64,000 nucleotides of DNA from Streptococcus bovimastitidis (GCF_001885095.1 NZ_LZDD01000001.1:62001-126000); one strand, 5' to 3'. Counted from the first letter of the stretch, positions 1 to 9,154 are shown. Translations and numbers: made by a program. Notes: generated from the letters alone by a model not told the origin.

Positions 1-2
1 TC

Positions 3-302
3 CACCTTTACAGTAAGTTATCTAGACTTTTAGAATTACATGAATTGCGCGTTCGCAACATGATCACTTCTAGTGCTAGTGAAAGAGTGATTCAGTTTTT
101 AGCCATTCTCTTGATTGAAATGGGCGATGACAATAATCAATTGCCTTTCCAACTGACAGCTCTTGATATTGCTAGCATGAGTGGAACGACAAGAGAGACT
201 GTCAGTCATGTCCTAAGTAAATTGAAAAAGGAAAAGCGGGTTGAAAGTAAGAACAAATACCTAACATTTATTGATCGTGACTACTTTTTAAAACATACTT
301 AA
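3..302 (+). CDS. Crp/Fnr-family regulator, C-terminal part (partial at window start)
   Basis: The reading frame is open from base 3 and ends at 302, so only the last 99 residues are present; the start lies outside the window. The visible part holds the winged-helix DNA-binding domain: IASMSGTTRETVSHVLSKLK matches the Crp/Fnr helix-turn-helix signature (TRETVSR type). The cyclic-nucleotide-like effector domain would lie upstream. Immediately upstream of arcA, this position is typical of ArcR/Flp-type activators of the arginine deiminase operon in streptococci, so control of arc transcription is a reasonable inference. An exact assignment (ArcR versus Flp) needs the missing N-terminus. Confidence 0.85.
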   Translation, partial: HLYSKLSRLLELHELRVRNMITSSASERVIQFLAILLIEMGDDNNQLPFQLTALDIASMSGTTRETVSHVLSKLKKEKRVESKNKYLTFIDRDYFLKHT

Positions 303-446
303 GAAAATATAAAATACTTTTTTAAAGTTTTTTATATTTTTTTTGCTTTTTTTAAAATTTATAACTATTAATTTTTTCGTAAAAATGTAAAAAACTTACA
401 AGAAACCGGATACATTTTTATAAAATTACATATTTTGAATAAAAAC

Positions 447-460
447 TGTAAACGATTTCA
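447..460 (+). promoter_or_regulatory. Consensus cre site (CcpA) upstream of arcA
   Basis: TGTAAACGATTTCA matches the catabolite-responsive element consensus TGWAANCGNTNWCA at all 14 positions. It lies 127 bases before the arcA start codon in an AT-rich 285-bp spacer. This predicts CcpA-mediated catabolite control of the arginine deiminase operon, which is known in other streptococci. A -35/-10 pair could not be assigned with confidence. Confidence 0.8.
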
Positions 461-543
461 CATATTAAGAGTGAAATTTACCGCATAATTTATATTGTTA
501 AAAGGTAAACTATGTATGTAAGCAAGATTACTAAATCTTGATA

Positions 544-555
544 TGTGAATTCACA
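544..555 (+). promoter_or_regulatory. TGTGAATTCACA palindrome before arcA
   Basis: Perfect 12-bp inverted repeat TGTGA-AT-TCACA, about 32 bases upstream of the arcA ATG. The half-sites resemble those of Crp/Fnr-type proteins, but the spacer is 2 bases rather than the usual 4 to 6. Because a Crp/Fnr gene is adjacent, it is a candidate operator; its closeness to the arcA RBS would suit a repressor or roadblock site better than an activator site. Confidence 0.4.
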
Positions 556-587
556 AAATCTTATATTTTAGAAAGAGGTTAAAAGTT

Positions 588-1820
588 ATGACTGCTAAAT
601 CACCGATTCATGTTTATTCTGAAATTGGCAAACTTAAAAAAGTTATGCTCCACAGACCTGGTAAAGAAATTGAAAACTTAATGCCAGACTACCTTGAAAG
701 ATTATTGTTTGATGATATTCCTTTCTTAGAAAACGCTCAAAAAGAACATGATGCATTTGCACAAGCTCTTAGAGAAGAAGGCATTGAAGTACTTTACCTT
801 GAAAAATTAGCTGCTGAATCACTTATTAATGATGAAGTTCGTAAATCTTTCATCGACGAATATATTGAAGAAGCTAACATCAGAGGACGCGCAACTAAAG
901 AAGCAATCCGCGAAATGCTTATGTCAATCGAAGATAACCAAGAATTGATTGATAAAACAATGGCTGGTGTTCAAAAATCTGAACTTCCAGAAATCTCAGA
1001 AGAAGAAAAAGGTTTAACTGACCTTGTTGAATCTGATTACCCATTCGCAATTGATCCAATGCCAAACCTTTACTTCACTCGCGATCCATTCGCAACTATC
1101 GGTGAAGGTGTTTCATTAAACCACATGTTTGCTGAAACTCGTAACCGCGAAACACTTTACGGTAAATACATTTTCACTCATCACCCAGAATACGGTGGAA
1201 AAGTGCCAATGGTTTACGATCGTAGCGAAAACACTCGTATCGAAGGTGGAGATGAGTTAGTTCTTTCTAAAGATGTTTTAGCAGTAGGTATTTCACAACG
1301 TACTGACGCAGCATCAATCGAAAAACTTTTGGTTAACATCTTCAAAGAAAACTTAGGTTTCAAAAAAGTATTGGCATTCGAATTTGCTAACAACCGTAAA
1401 TTCATGCACTTAGATACAGTTTTCACAATGGTTGACTATGATAAATTCACAATTCACCCAGAAATCGAAGGCGACTTGCGTGTTTACTCAGTAACTTATG
1501 AAAACGACAAACTTAAAATTGTTGAAGAAACTGGCGATTTAGCAGAACTTCTTGCAGCAAACTTAGGTGTTGAAAAAGTTGAATTGATCCGTTGTGGTGG
1601 TGACAACATCGTTGCTGCTGGACGTGAACAATGGAACGATGGTTCTAACACACTTACTATCGCACCAGGTGTTGTAGTTGTTTATAACCGTAACACAATC
1701 ACAAATGCAATTCTAGAATCTAAAGGATTAAGACTTGTTAAGATCGAAGGAAGTGAATTAGTTCGCGGTCGTGGTGGACCTCGTTGTATGTCAATGCCTT
1801 TCGAACGTGAAGATCTATAA
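588..1820 (+). CDS. arcA: Arginine deiminase ArcA
   Basis: Hydrolyses L-arginine to citrulline and ammonia, the first step of the cytoplasmic arginine deiminase pathway that gives ATP and acid resistance. The 410-residue protein has the family length. Visible signatures are FTRDPFA near residue 165, GGDE around 222, the MHLDTVF segment near 276 that carries the catalytic histidine, and the nucleophile Cys400 in [10 protein letters not shown]. An AGAGG ribosome-binding site lies just before the ATG. It is the first gene of arcA-arcB-arcD-arcT-arcC, with a consensus cre site and a Crp/Fnr regulator gene upstream. Confidence 0.98.
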   Translation: MTAKSPIHVYSEIGKLKKVMLHRPGKEIENLMPDYLERLLFDDIPFLENAQKEHDAFAQALREEGIEVLYLEKLAAESLINDEVRKSFIDEYIEEANIRGRATKEAIREMLMSIEDNQELIDKTMAGVQKSELPEISEEEKGLTDLVESDYPFAIDPMPNLYFTRDPFATIGEGVSLNHMFAETRNRETLYGKYIFTHHPEYGGKVPMVYDRSENTRIEGGDELVLSKDVLAVGISQRTDAASIEKLLVNIFKENLGFKKVLAFEFANNRKFMHLDTVFTMVDYDKFTIHPEIEGDLRVYSVTYENDKLKIVEETGDLAELLAANLGVEKVELIRCGGDNIVAAGREQWNDGSNTLTIAPGVVVVYNRNTITNAILESKGLRLVKIEGSELVRGRGGPRCMSMPFEREDL

Positions 1821-2153
1821 TCTAGAAATTCATTAGAATCAAAGGAGTCATAAGCTGGTGTTAAAATCTTTCTACTATTAAATACAGTATCTTTCATTCA
1901 CAATAGTAGGAGTGATTCAACTTAGACTTTTGTCCCTTTACATTAAGTAAATCAACACGTTGTGTTTAGGGAAAGGGCAGTGGTTCATATGGGCGCTTCC
2001 ATCCCGAATCTCTCTCATTTCCCTTGACGCAATCTGTTAGTAACGAGATAAAACGACATGAATTTTATTATAATTACAGCTATATTAGGCGGGTTTATTG
2101 GCCTTTATCTCTATCAAGATCGAAACAAATAAAACATTTTCAAGGAGAATAAA
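1821..2153. other. 333-bp arcA-arcB spacer with inverted repeats, no convincing gene
   Basis: This gap contains a good RBS-like AAAGGAG (near 1841) followed by a GTG that opens only a seven-codon frame. Dyad symmetries: CTACTATT (1872-1879) with AATAGTAG (1902-1909), and AACAC/GTGTT near 1952. No run of T follows the hairpins, so they look like mRNA processing or stability elements rather than terminators. Some streptococci carry an acetyltransferase gene at this place; no residue of such a gene can be read here. Confidence 0.5.
2058..2132 (+). CDS. Possible 24-residue membrane peptide between arcA and arcB
   Basis: ATG-initiated frame of 24 codons encoding a single hydrophobic segment (residues 3-19, rich in Ile, Leu, Gly and Phe) ending in a charged QDRNK tail. 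Topologically it looks like a small single-pass membrane peptide. Only a weak GAG lies about ten bases before the ATG, so translation is uncertain. It could be a remnant or chance; no family is recognised. Confidence 0.25.
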   Translation: MNFIIITAILGGFIGLYLYQDRNK

Positions 2154-3167
2154 ATGACTCAAGTATTCCAAGGACGTAATTTCCTAGCAGAAAAAGATTT
2201 CTCACGCGAAGAATTCGAATATTTAATCGACTTCGCAGCACACTTAAAAGACCTTAAAAAACGTGGTGTTCCTCATCACTACTTAGAAGGCAAAAACATT
2301 GCTTTACTTTTTGAAAAAACTTCTACACGTACACGTGCAGCTTTTACAACTGCAGCAATCGATTTAGGTGCACACCCTGAATACCTTGGTGCAAACGACA
2401 TCCAACTTGGTAAAAAAGAATCAACTGAAGATACTGCTAAAGTTCTTGGACGTATGTTCGATGGTATCGAATTCCGTGGATTCAGCCAACGTATGGTTGA
2501 AGAATTAGGTGAGTACGCTGGTGTTCCAGTATGGAATGGTCTTACTGACGAATGGCATCCAACTCAAATGCTTGCTGACTACTTAACAGTTAAAGAAAAC
2601 TTCGGCAAACTTGAAGGTTTAACTCTTGTTTACTGTGGTGATGGACGTAACAACGTTGCTAACTCACTTTTAGTAGCTGGTACTTTGATGGGTGTTAACG
2701 TACACATCTTCTCACCAAAAGAATTATTCCCTGAAGAAGAAATCGTTAAATTGGCAGAAGGATTTGCTAAAGAATCTGGCGCTCGTATCCTTGTAACTGA
2801 CAATGCTGATGAAGCTGTAAAAGGTGCAGATGTACTTTACACAGACGTTTGGGTATCAATGGGTGAAGAAGACAAATTCAAAGAACGTGTTGAAATGCTT
2901 CAACCTTACCAAGTAAACATGGATCTTATCAAAAAAGCTGATAACGAAAACCTTATCTTCTTACACTGCTTACCAGCATTCCATGATACTAAAACAGTTT
3001 ATGGTAAAGACGTAGAAGAAAAATATGGCGTATCTGAAATGGAAGTTACTGATGAAGTATTCCGTAGCAAATATGCTCGTCACTTCGACCAAGCTGAAAA
3101 CCGTATGCACACAATCAAAGCTGTTATGGCAGCAACTCTTGGAAATCTTTTCATTCCAAAAGTTTAA
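2154..3167 (+). CDS. arcB: Ornithine carbamoyltransferase, catabolic (ArcB)
   Basis: Converts citrulline and phosphate to ornithine and carbamoyl phosphate, the second step of the arginine deiminase pathway. The 337-residue length fits the family. The carbamoyl-phosphate site STRTRAAF is at residues 57-64, HPTQ at 135-138 and the ornithine-site HCLP at 271-274 followed by AFHD. A CAAGGAG RBS precedes the ATG. It lies 333 bp after arcA and 325 bp before arcD; both spacers are longer than is usual within an operon and are structured, so expression of the segments may differ. Codon use is strongly biased as in highly expressed genes. Confidence 0.97.
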   Translation: MTQVFQGRNFLAEKDFSREEFEYLIDFAAHLKDLKKRGVPHHYLEGKNIALLFEKTSTRTRAAFTTAAIDLGAHPEYLGANDIQLGKKESTEDTAKVLGRMFDGIEFRGFSQRMVEELGEYAGVPVWNGLTDEWHPTQMLADYLTVKENFGKLEGLTLVYCGDGRNNVANSLLVAGTLMGVNVHIFSPKELFPEEEIVKLAEGFAKESGARILVTDNADEAVKGADVLYTDVWVSMGEEDKFKERVEMLQPYQVNMDLIKKADNENLIFLHCLPAFHDTKTVYGKDVEEKYGVSEMEVTDEVFRSKYARHFDQAENRMHTIKAVMAATLGNLFIPKV

Positions 3168-3271
3168 GATTAAATCGGTTTACTCTAATTAATACGAAAC
3201 TTACTAATTTAACTTTTCAATCAAATGACTAAAGATATCTACTAATGTCTGAAGTCAAAAAACACATTATA

Positions 3272-3405
3272 TAACTCCTTATATTTATAAAACAATTTAA
3301 CAATTCCTTTAAGTAACTCCTTATGCTTAAAGAACTACATTATTTAACTCCTTATAACTAATGTAACAATGTAAAAATAAACTCCTTATAATTAACGTAA
3401 CAAAG
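3272..3405 (+). repeat. Four CTCCTTAT-containing repeats between arcB and arcD
   Basis: TAACTCCTTAT occurs at 3272-3282, 3314-3324 and 3345-3355, with a fourth copy, AAACTCCTTAT, at 3379-3389; a degenerate AATTCCTTTA lies near 3302. The last two units also share flanking sequence (about 26 bases, TCCTTATA then TAA-GTAACAA-GTAA), so these are imperfect tandem repeats of 31 to 42 bp. In the transcript the CUCCUU core is complementary to the Shine-Dalgarno AAGGAG; on the opposite strand it reads ATAAGGAG. Function unknown. Confidence 0.75.
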
Positions 3406-3420
3406 TAACTACTAAAAATT

Positions 3421-3468
3421 AGTCGTTCTGGTTCTGGCGACCTTGACCGGAACTTGAACGACTTTTTT
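3421..3468 (+). terminator. Strong hairpin with T-tract upstream of arcD
   Basis: Outer stem AGTCGTTC (3421-3428) pairs with GAACGACT (3456-3463), and an inner stem forms between GTTCTGG and CCGGAAC with one G-U pair. Six T follow and flanking A/T runs extend the stem. This is a canonical intrinsic terminator located inside the arc operon, 25 bp before the arcD ATG, so it probably acts as an attenuator lowering arcD-arcT-arcC relative to arcAB. No arcD promoter is evident between it and arcD. Confidence 0.8.
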
Positions 3469-3492
3469 AATTAAAAAAAAGAGGTAAATATC

Positions 3493-4989
3493 ATGACAGA
3501 AGAAAAAAAACGGGGTTTTAAAATTCCTTCTTCTTACACAGTTCTCTTCCTTATTATTGCTTTGATGGCAGTATTAACATGGTTTATTCCAGCGGGTGCT
3601 TACGATACAGCTAAAGATGGTAGCGTAGTTTCTGGAACATATCATGCTGTGAAATCAAACCCTCAAGGGATCTATGATATCTTCATGGCTCCTGTACGTG
3701 GGATGTTAGGAACTGACAAAACTGATGGTGCTATCCAAGTTTCATTCTTTATCCTTATGGTAGGTGGATTCCTTGGTGTTGTTAACAAAACTGGTGCCCT
3801 TGACCAAGGTATTGCATCAATTGTTAAAGGCAACAAAGGTAGAGAAAAAATGCTTATCGCTATTTTGATTCCTATCTTTGCCCTAGGTGGATCAACTTAC
3901 GGTATGGGTGAAGAAACAATGGCCTTCTATCCATTACTTATTCCAGTAATGATTGCCGTTGGATTCGATACGCTTGTAGCCGTAGCGATTATCTTGATTG
4001 GTTCTCAAATTGGATGTTTAGCATCTACAATTAACCCATTTGCAACTGGTGTTGCGGCTGATGCTGCGGGTGTATCAATTGCTGATGGTATGATTTGGCG
4101 CTTGATCCAATGGGTTGTTTTAGTAGCAATTTCAATCTGGTTTGTTTATAGCTATGCTAGCAAAATTGAAAAAGACCCAAGCAAATCTTTGATTGCCGAT
4201 AAAATGGCTGAACACAAAGAAATCTTTAAATTACAAAACACTGACATGGATATGACTAAAGCTCAAAAACATGTTATCTGGTTGTTCATTATTACATTCT
4301 TAATCATGATCTTAAGCTTAATCCCTTGGGAAAACTTCAACATCATGATCTTTACAGACTTCAATAAATGGTTGACTGGTCTTCCAGTTTTAGGAACTCT
4401 TATTGGTAAATCTGCACTTCCAATGGGTTACTGGTACTTCCCTGAAATCACTATGCTCTTCATCATGATGGGTATCTTAGTAGCAATGGTTTACAGAATG
4501 TCTGAAGATGACTTCATTTCTTCATTCATCGCAGGTGCTGCTGACCTTCTTAGCGTTGCAATCATCTGTGCGGTTGCTCGTGGTATCCAAGTTATCATGA
4601 ATGATGGTATGATCACATCAACTATCCTTTCTTGGGGTGAAAAAGGACTTTCAGGTCTATCTTCACAAGTATTCGTATTATTAACTTACTTATTCTACTT
4701 ACCAATGTCATTCTTAATCCCATCAACTTCAGGTCTTGCTGGAGCTACAATGGGTATCATGGCACCTTTAGGTCACTTCTCACATGTTCCAGCTCACCTT
4801 GTTATCACTGCATTCCAATCAGCATCAGGTGTTCTTAACATGATTTCACCAACATCAGCTATCTGTATGGGTGCTCTTGCAATTGGTAAAATTGACCTTC
4901 CAACTTGGTGGAAATTCGTTGCTAAATATATGGTTATCGTTGTTGTAACCAGCGTTGCAATCTTAATGGTAGCTACATTCTTTAGCTAA
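3493..4989 (+). CDS. arcD: Arginine:ornithine antiporter of the YfcC family (ArcD)
   Basis: Polytopic membrane protein of 498 residues with about 12 hydrophobic segments; it belongs to the YfcC/DcuC-like superfamily and not to the APC-type ArcD of Pseudomonas. In streptococcal arc operons this protein exchanges external arginine for internal ornithine, and the position between arcB and arcT supports that role. Conserved small-residue loops include STYGMGEE near 137 and PSTSGLAG near 415. An AGAGG RBS precedes the ATG. A decayed paralogue of the same family lies at 49909-51430. Confidence 0.92.
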   Translation: MTEEKKRGFKIPSSYTVLFLIIALMAVLTWFIPAGAYDTAKDGSVVSGTYHAVKSNPQGIYDIFMAPVRGMLGTDKTDGAIQVSFFILMVGGFLGVVNKTGALDQGIASIVKGNKGREKMLIAILIPIFALGGSTYGMGEETMAFYPLLIPVMIAVGFDTLVAVAIILIGSQIGCLASTINPFATGVAADAAGVSIADGMIWRLIQWVVLVAISIWFVYSYASKIEKDPSKSLIADKMAEHKEIFKLQNTDMDMTKAQKHVIWLFIITFLIMILSLIPWENFNIMIFTDFNKWLTGLPVLGTLIGKSALPMGYWYFPEITMLFIMMGILVAMVYRMSEDDFISSFIAGAADLLSVAIICAVARGIQVIMNDGMITSTILSWGEKGLSGLSSQVFVLLTYLFYLPMSFLIPSTSGLAGATMGIMAPLGHFSHVPAHLVITAFQSASGVLNMISPTSAICMGALAIGKIDLPTWWKFVAKYMVIVVVTSVAILMVATFFS

Positions 4990-5022
4990 TTAATAATCAC
5001 CAGGTAATATGGAGGTATAGAA

Positions 5023-6354
5023 ATGAAAACCTATATTACAGAAACACACCAAGCAGCTTGTGTCAAAGCGATTAAAGAGGTCGTAGCCTTCCCTTCTGTT
5101 TGTGCAGAAGGGGAGAACGGCACTCCTTTTGGTCAGGCCATTCAAGATGTTTTAGAACATACCCTTGCACTTTGCCAAGGTCTCGGTTTTAAAACAGTTA
5201 TTGATCCTGAAGGCTACTATGGCTACGCTGAAATTGGTGATCAAAAAGAAATGTTGGCGATTCTTTGTCACTTAGATGTTGTCCCAGAAGGGGACCGCTC
5301 TTTATGGAAAACAGATCCATTTGATTGTGTTGAGAGAGACGGAAAACTTTATGGTCGCGGTACTCAGGATGACAAAGGACCTTCAATGATGGCCTTGTTT
5401 GCGGTCAAAGCTTTAATGGATGCGGGCGTTACTTTTAACAAACGGATTCGTTTTATCTTTGGAACTGACGAGGAAACCCTATGGCGTTGTATGAACCGTT
5501 ATAATGAGCGTGAAGAACAAGCCACCTATGGCTTCGCTCCAGATTCAAGTTTCCCGCTAATTTACGCTGAAAAAGGCTTGTTACAGGCCAAATTAACTGG
5601 TCCTGGAAGCAAAGCTTTGAATCTTGAAATTGGCAACGCTTATAATATTGTTCCTGCTCGTGCAAGCTATCAAGGGGACCGATTAGAAAAAGTAAAAGAA
5701 GAATTAGACAAGCTTGAATTTGAATATGTCTTAAAAGAAGACAAGATTACTGTTTACGGCTTAGCCCAACATGCTAAAGACGCTCCACATGGTATTAATG
5801 CCTTAATTCGTCTAGCAAAAGCCTTAGCACCTCATTGTGACGAACCGACTATCGATTTCTTGGCTAATGTTGTCGAAGAAGACGGTAAAGGCTTGAATAT
5901 CTTTGGTGCTATCGAAGATGAGCCTTCAGGAATTCTTTCATTCAATGCTGCTGGTTTAACCATGAATGCTGATTTAACAGAAGTTCGGTTAGACATTCGC
6001 ATTCCAGTCTTAGCTGACAAGGATCAACTTGTTGCTAAATTAACTGAAACTGCAAAAGCTTACGGTTTAACTTATGAAGAGTTTGACTACTTAGCACCGC
6101 TTTATGTTCCTATTGATAGTGAATTAGTGACAACACTAATGTCTGTTTATCAGGAAAAAACGGGTGATATGAGTCCAGCTATTTCATCTGGTGGCGCAAC
6201 TTTTGCAAGAACTATGCCTAATTGTGTGGCATATGGGGCAATGTTCCCAGATTCTATCCAAACAGAACATCAAGAAAATGAAAATATCGTGTTAGAAGAT
6301 GCTTATCGTGCTATGGATATTTATGCCGAGACCATCTTACGACTAACGACTTAA
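5023..6354 (+). CDS. arcT: M20-family dipeptidase of the arc operon (ArcT)
   Basis: 443-residue zinc metallopeptidase of the M20/PepV type, cytoplasmic. Metal and catalytic motifs are visible: [10 protein letters not shown] near 82-91, GRGTQDDKG near 112, GTDEET around 148, APDSSFP near 172 and a C-terminal QTEHQENE carrying the last histidine ligand. In pyogenic streptococci this arc-operon gene is called arcT, although the name was first used for an aminotransferase. It may release arginine from short peptides to feed the pathway; that role is inferred from context. GGAGG RBS; 16 bp separate it from arcC. Confidence 0.9.
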   Translation: MKTYITETHQAACVKAIKEVVAFPSVCAEGENGTPFGQAIQDVLEHTLALCQGLGFKTVIDPEGYYGYAEIGDQKEMLAILCHLDVVPEGDRSLWKTDPFDCVERDGKLYGRGTQDDKGPSMMALFAVKALMDAGVTFNKRIRFIFGTDEETLWRCMNRYNEREEQATYGFAPDSSFPLIYAEKGLLQAKLTGPGSKALNLEIGNAYNIVPARASYQGDRLEKVKEELDKLEFEYVLKEDKITVYGLAQHAKDAPHGINALIRLAKALAPHCDEPTIDFLANVVEEDGKGLNIFGAIEDEPSGILSFNAAGLTMNADLTEVRLDIRIPVLADKDQLVAKLTETAKAYGLTYEEFDYLAPLYVPIDSELVTTLMSVYQEKTGDMSPAISSGGATFARTMPNCVAYGAMFPDSIQTEHQENENIVLEDAYRAMDIYAETILRLTT

Positions 6355-6370
6355 AAGGAGAATTAATCGT

Positions 6371-7321
6371 ATGACTAAACAAAAAATTGTTGTCGCTTTA
6401 GGCGGAAACGCAATTCTTTCAACTGATGCTTCAGCTAAAGCACAACAAGAAGCATTGATTTCAACATCTAAATCACTTGTTAAATTAATCCAAGATGGTA
6501 ACGAAGTTATCGTTACTCACGGTAATGGACCACAAGTTGGTAACTTACTTTTACAACAAGCTGCAGCTGATTCTGAAAAGAACCCTGCAATGCCTTTAGA
6601 CACTTGTGTGGCTATGACTGAAGGTTCAATTGGTTTCTGGCTTGTTAACGCTCTTGACAATGAACTTAAAGCTCAAGGTATTGAAAAAGACGTTGCTGCT
6701 GTTGTAACTCAAGTTATTGTTGATAAAGACGATGCTGCTTTCAAAAACCCAACTAAACCAATTGGCCCATTCCTTTCTGAAGAAGATGCTAAAAAACAAA
6801 TGGAAGAAACTGGCGCTAACTTTAAAGAAGATGCTGGTCGTGGTTGGCGTAAAGTCGTACCTTCTCCAAAACCAGTTGGCATCAAAGAAGTTAACGTTAT
6901 CCGTAGCTTAGTTGACTCTGGCGTTGTTGTTGTCAGTGCTGGTGGTGGCGGTGTGCCAGTTATCGAAGATCCAGAAACTAAAGTTCTTACTGGTGTTGAA
7001 GCCGTTATCGACAAAGACTTCGCTTCACAAACACTTTCTGAACTTGTAGATGCTGATATGTTCATCGTCTTAACTGGTGTTGATAACGTCTTTGTTAACT
7101 TCAACAAACCTGATCAAGAAAAATTAGAAGAAGTAACAGTTTCTCAAATGAAAGAATACATTGGACAAAATCAATTTGCTCCAGGAAGCATGTTACCAAA
7201 AGTTGAAGCAGCAATTGCTTTCGTCGAAAACAAACCAGAAGCAAAAGCAATCATCACTTCACTTGAAAACATTGACAAAGTTCTTTCTGAAAATGCTGGA
7301 ACTCACATTATCGCTGGTTAA
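6371..7321 (+). CDS. arcC: Carbamate kinase ArcC
   Basis: Transfers the phosphate of carbamoyl phosphate to ADP, giving ATP, CO2 and ammonia: the energy-yielding last step of the arginine deiminase pathway. The 316-residue protein starts with the phosphate-binding ALGGNAIL loop and has [14 protein letters not shown] near 48-61, [10 protein letters not shown] near 196 and the nucleotide-site segment [12 protein letters not shown] near 273, all typical of the amino-acid kinase fold. AAAGGAG RBS. Last gene of the operon; an intrinsic terminator follows at once. Confidence 0.97.
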   Translation: MTKQKIVVALGGNAILSTDASAKAQQEALISTSKSLVKLIQDGNEVIVTHGNGPQVGNLLLQQAAADSEKNPAMPLDTCVAMTEGSIGFWLVNALDNELKAQGIEKDVAAVVTQVIVDKDDAAFKNPTKPIGPFLSEEDAKKQMEETGANFKEDAGRGWRKVVPSPKPVGIKEVNVIRSLVDSGVVVVSAGGGGVPVIEDPETKVLTGVEAVIDKDFASQTLSELVDADMFIVLTGVDNVFVNFNKPDQEKLEEVTVSQMKEYIGQNQFAPGSMLPKVEAAIAFVENKPEAKAIITSLENIDKVLSENAGTHIIAG

Positions 7322-7358
7322 TTTTTGCTAAAATTAATAAGTTATTAAAAGTGTCAAT

Positions 7359-7393
7359 AAAGGCTAAATTTTCTAAATTTAGCCTTTTCTTTT
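7359..7393 (+). terminator. Terminator of the arc operon
   Basis: Perfect stem AAAGGCTAAATTT (7359-7371) with AAATTTAGCCTTT (7375-7387), three-base loop, then a T-rich tail. It lies 38 bp after the arcC stop and before asnA. A TATAAT at 7408-7413 just downstream is the likely -10 of asnA, but no good -35 is visible. Confidence 0.88.
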
Positions 7394-7501
7394 AACCCTT
7401 TTAAGTGTATAATTAGCTTTATATTTTTAATTTTTAAGAGTGAAAGTCCCTTAAAATAGAGAATCCTGACCATGTCAGAAAAAATAAAAAAAGGAGGAGC
7501 T

Positions 7502-8494
7502 ATGAAGAAAAGCTTTATTCATCAACAAGAGGAAATTTCTTTTGTTAAAAATACTTTTACGCAATATTTAATTGCAAAGCTTGACGTTGTTGAAGTGCAA
7601 GGCCCAATTTTAAGTCGGGTCGGGGACGGTATGCAAGATAATTTAAGAGGTATCGAAAACCCCGTATCCGTTAATGTTCTTAAAATTCCAGAAGCAAAAT
7701 TTGAAGTTGTCCATTCTTTAGCCAAATGGAAACGACACACCTTGGCGCGTTTTGGATTCAATGAAGGAGAAGGCCTTGTTGTCAATATGAAAGCTCTCCG
7801 CCCTGATGAGGATTCTTTAGACCAAACCCACTCTGTTTACGTCGATCAATGGGATTGGGAAAAAGTAATTCCAGACGGTAAACGTAATATTTCCTATTTA
7901 AAAGAAACTGTTGAGACTATCTATAAAGTCATCCGCCTAACTGAGTTAGCTGTTGAAGCACGTTATGATATCGAAGCTGTCTTACCTAAAAAGATTACCT
8001 TTATCCATACGGAAGAATTAGTTGCTAAATACCCAGATTTAACGCCTAAAGAACGTGAAAATGCCATTACTAAAGAATTCGGTGCCGTTTTCTTAATTGG
8101 TATTGGTGGTGTTTTACCAGACGGTAATCCACATGATGGCCGTGCACCAGATTACGATGATTGGACAAGTGAATCTGAAAATGGTTACCATGGTTTAAAT
8201 GGAGATATTTTAGTTTGGAATGAGCAACTTAAATCTGCCTTTGAATTGTCTTCTATGGGTATTCGCGTGGATGAAGATGCCTTGAAACGACAAGTAGCTA
8301 TTACAGGAGACTTTGACCGTTTGGAGTTTGATTGGCATAAATCTTTGTTGAACGGCCTTTTCCCATTATCTATTGGTGGTGGTATTGGTCAGTCACGGAT
8401 GGCCATGTTTTTGCTTCGTAAAAAACATATTGGGGAAGTTCAAACATCTGTTTGGCCTCAAGACGTTCGTGAAACTTACGAAAATATTTTATAA
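7502..8494 (+). CDS. asnA: Aspartate--ammonia ligase AsnA
   Basis: ATP-dependent synthesis of asparagine from aspartate and ammonia in the cytoplasm. The fold resembles class II aminoacyl-tRNA synthetase; conserved segments include [16 protein letters not shown] near 35, [13 protein letters not shown] near 76 and the C-terminal [16 protein letters not shown]. The start at 7502 is chosen because an AAAGGAGG RBS lies 5 bases upstream and the protein then has the family length (330 residues) and the usual MKKSFI beginning; an upstream in-frame ATG at 7472 is not needed. Monocistronic: terminators on both sides. Placed after arc, it could use ammonia released by that pathway (inference). Confidence 0.96.
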   Translation: MKKSFIHQQEEISFVKNTFTQYLIAKLDVVEVQGPILSRVGDGMQDNLRGIENPVSVNVLKIPEAKFEVVHSLAKWKRHTLARFGFNEGEGLVVNMKALRPDEDSLDQTHSVYVDQWDWEKVIPDGKRNISYLKETVETIYKVIRLTELAVEARYDIEAVLPKKITFIHTEELVAKYPDLTPKERENAITKEFGAVFLIGIGGVLPDGNPHDGRAPDYDDWTSESENGYHGLNGDILVWNEQLKSAFELSSMGIRVDEDALKRQVAITGDFDRLEFDWHKSLLNGLFPLSIGGGIGQSRMAMFLLRKKHIGEVQTSVWPQDVRETYENIL

Positions 8495-8508
8495 GATTAG
8501 TTCTTATC

Positions 8509-8546
8509 TTAAGTGGAGACAATGCATTTTGTCCTCACTTTTTTAT
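8509..8546 (+). terminator. Terminator after asnA
   Basis: Stem AAGTGGAGACAA with TTGTCCTCACTT (one G-U pair, one mismatch) around a TGCATT loop, followed by TTTTTT. It ends the asnA transcript. Confidence 0.8.
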
Positions 8547-8579
8547 TTTGTAGTTGTCTTTATTTTTTGGTGCAAAAAC

Positions 8580-8607
8580 TTGGAAGTGAACTTATTTCTG
8601 CTATAAT
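8580..8607 (+). promoter_or_regulatory. Promoter of rsmD-coaD-sepM, giving a probable leaderless mRNA
   Basis: TTGGAA (8580-8585), 16-bp spacer, consensus TATAAT (8602-8607). The expected start of transcription about 7 bases downstream falls at 8614-8615, which is the A of the rsmD ATG at 8615. No Shine-Dalgarno sequence exists upstream of that ATG. Confidence 0.7.
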
Positions 8608-8614
8608 AGAATTT

Positions 8615-9154
8615 ATGAGAATTGTATCAGGTGAATTTGGTGGGCGTCCGCTTAAGACCCTCCCAGGAAAAACAACGAGACCGACTTCGGACAAGGTTCG
8701 AGGTGCGATGTTTAATATGATTGGCCCTTATTTTGATGGGGGTCGGGTTTTAGACCTTTTTGCTGGCTCAGGAGGCTTGGCTATTGAAGCCGTTTCTCGC
8801 GGAATGTCTCAAGCTATTCTGGTGGAAAGAGACCGCGGTGCGCAAGCCATTATCCACGAAAACATCAAAATGACCAAGGCTGAGAGTCAGTTTAAGCTAT
8901 TGAAAATGGATGCTAGGCAGGCTTTGTTGCAGTTTGACCAACCTTTTGATTTGATTTTTTTAGATCCTCCTTATGCTAAGGAGGAAATTGTGGCCACCAT
9001 AGAGGAATTGGATCAGCGCGGCTTGCTCAGTCCTCAGGTCATGATTGTTTGTGAAACGGACAAGTCTGTCCAACTGCCTGAGGAAATAGGATCAGTCGGT
9101 ATCTGGAAAGAAAAAATTTACGGAATTAGCAAGGTAACGGTATATGTCATCTAA
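8615..9154 (+). CDS. rsmD: 16S rRNA (guanine(966)-N2)-methyltransferase RsmD
   Basis: SAM-dependent methyltransferase acting on 16S rRNA G966 in the assembled 30S subunit. The 179-residue protein begins MRIVSGEFGGRPLK, the family's usual N-terminus; the SAM-binding motif LDLFAGSGGLAIEA is near residues 44-57 and the catalytic DPPY is near 118. The frame remains open upstream to 8513, but that extension crosses the asnA terminator and the promoter, so 8615 is taken as the start. It overlaps coaD by 11 bp, the usual pair in Firmicutes. Confidence 0.95.
   Translation: MRIVSGEFGGRPLKTLPGKTTRPTSDKVRGAMFNMIGPYFDGGRVLDLFAGSGGLAIEAVSRGMSQAILVERDRGAQAIIHENIKMTKAESQFKLLKMDARQALLQFDQPFDLIFLDPPYAKEEIVATIEELDQRGLLSPQVMIVCETDKSVQLPEEIGSVGIWKEKIYGISKVTVYVI

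Noticed and set aside
3272..3405. CRISPR array in the arcB-arcD spacer
   Set aside because: The repeat core is only 11 bp, the units are imperfect, and there are no cas genes or regular unique spacers.
6709..7107. 132-codon open frame on the minus strand inside arcC
   Set aside because: Shadow of a highly codon-biased gene; Thr/Ser-rich product with no RBS and no family resemblance.
7472..7501. Upstream ATG as asnA start
   Set aside because: The added codons contain the AAAGGAGG RBS of the next ATG, and the family N-terminus begins at 7502.
8513..8614. Upstream ATG extending rsmD by 34 residues
   Set aside because: The extension crosses the asnA terminator hairpin and the rsmD promoter; RsmD proteins begin at MRIVSG.
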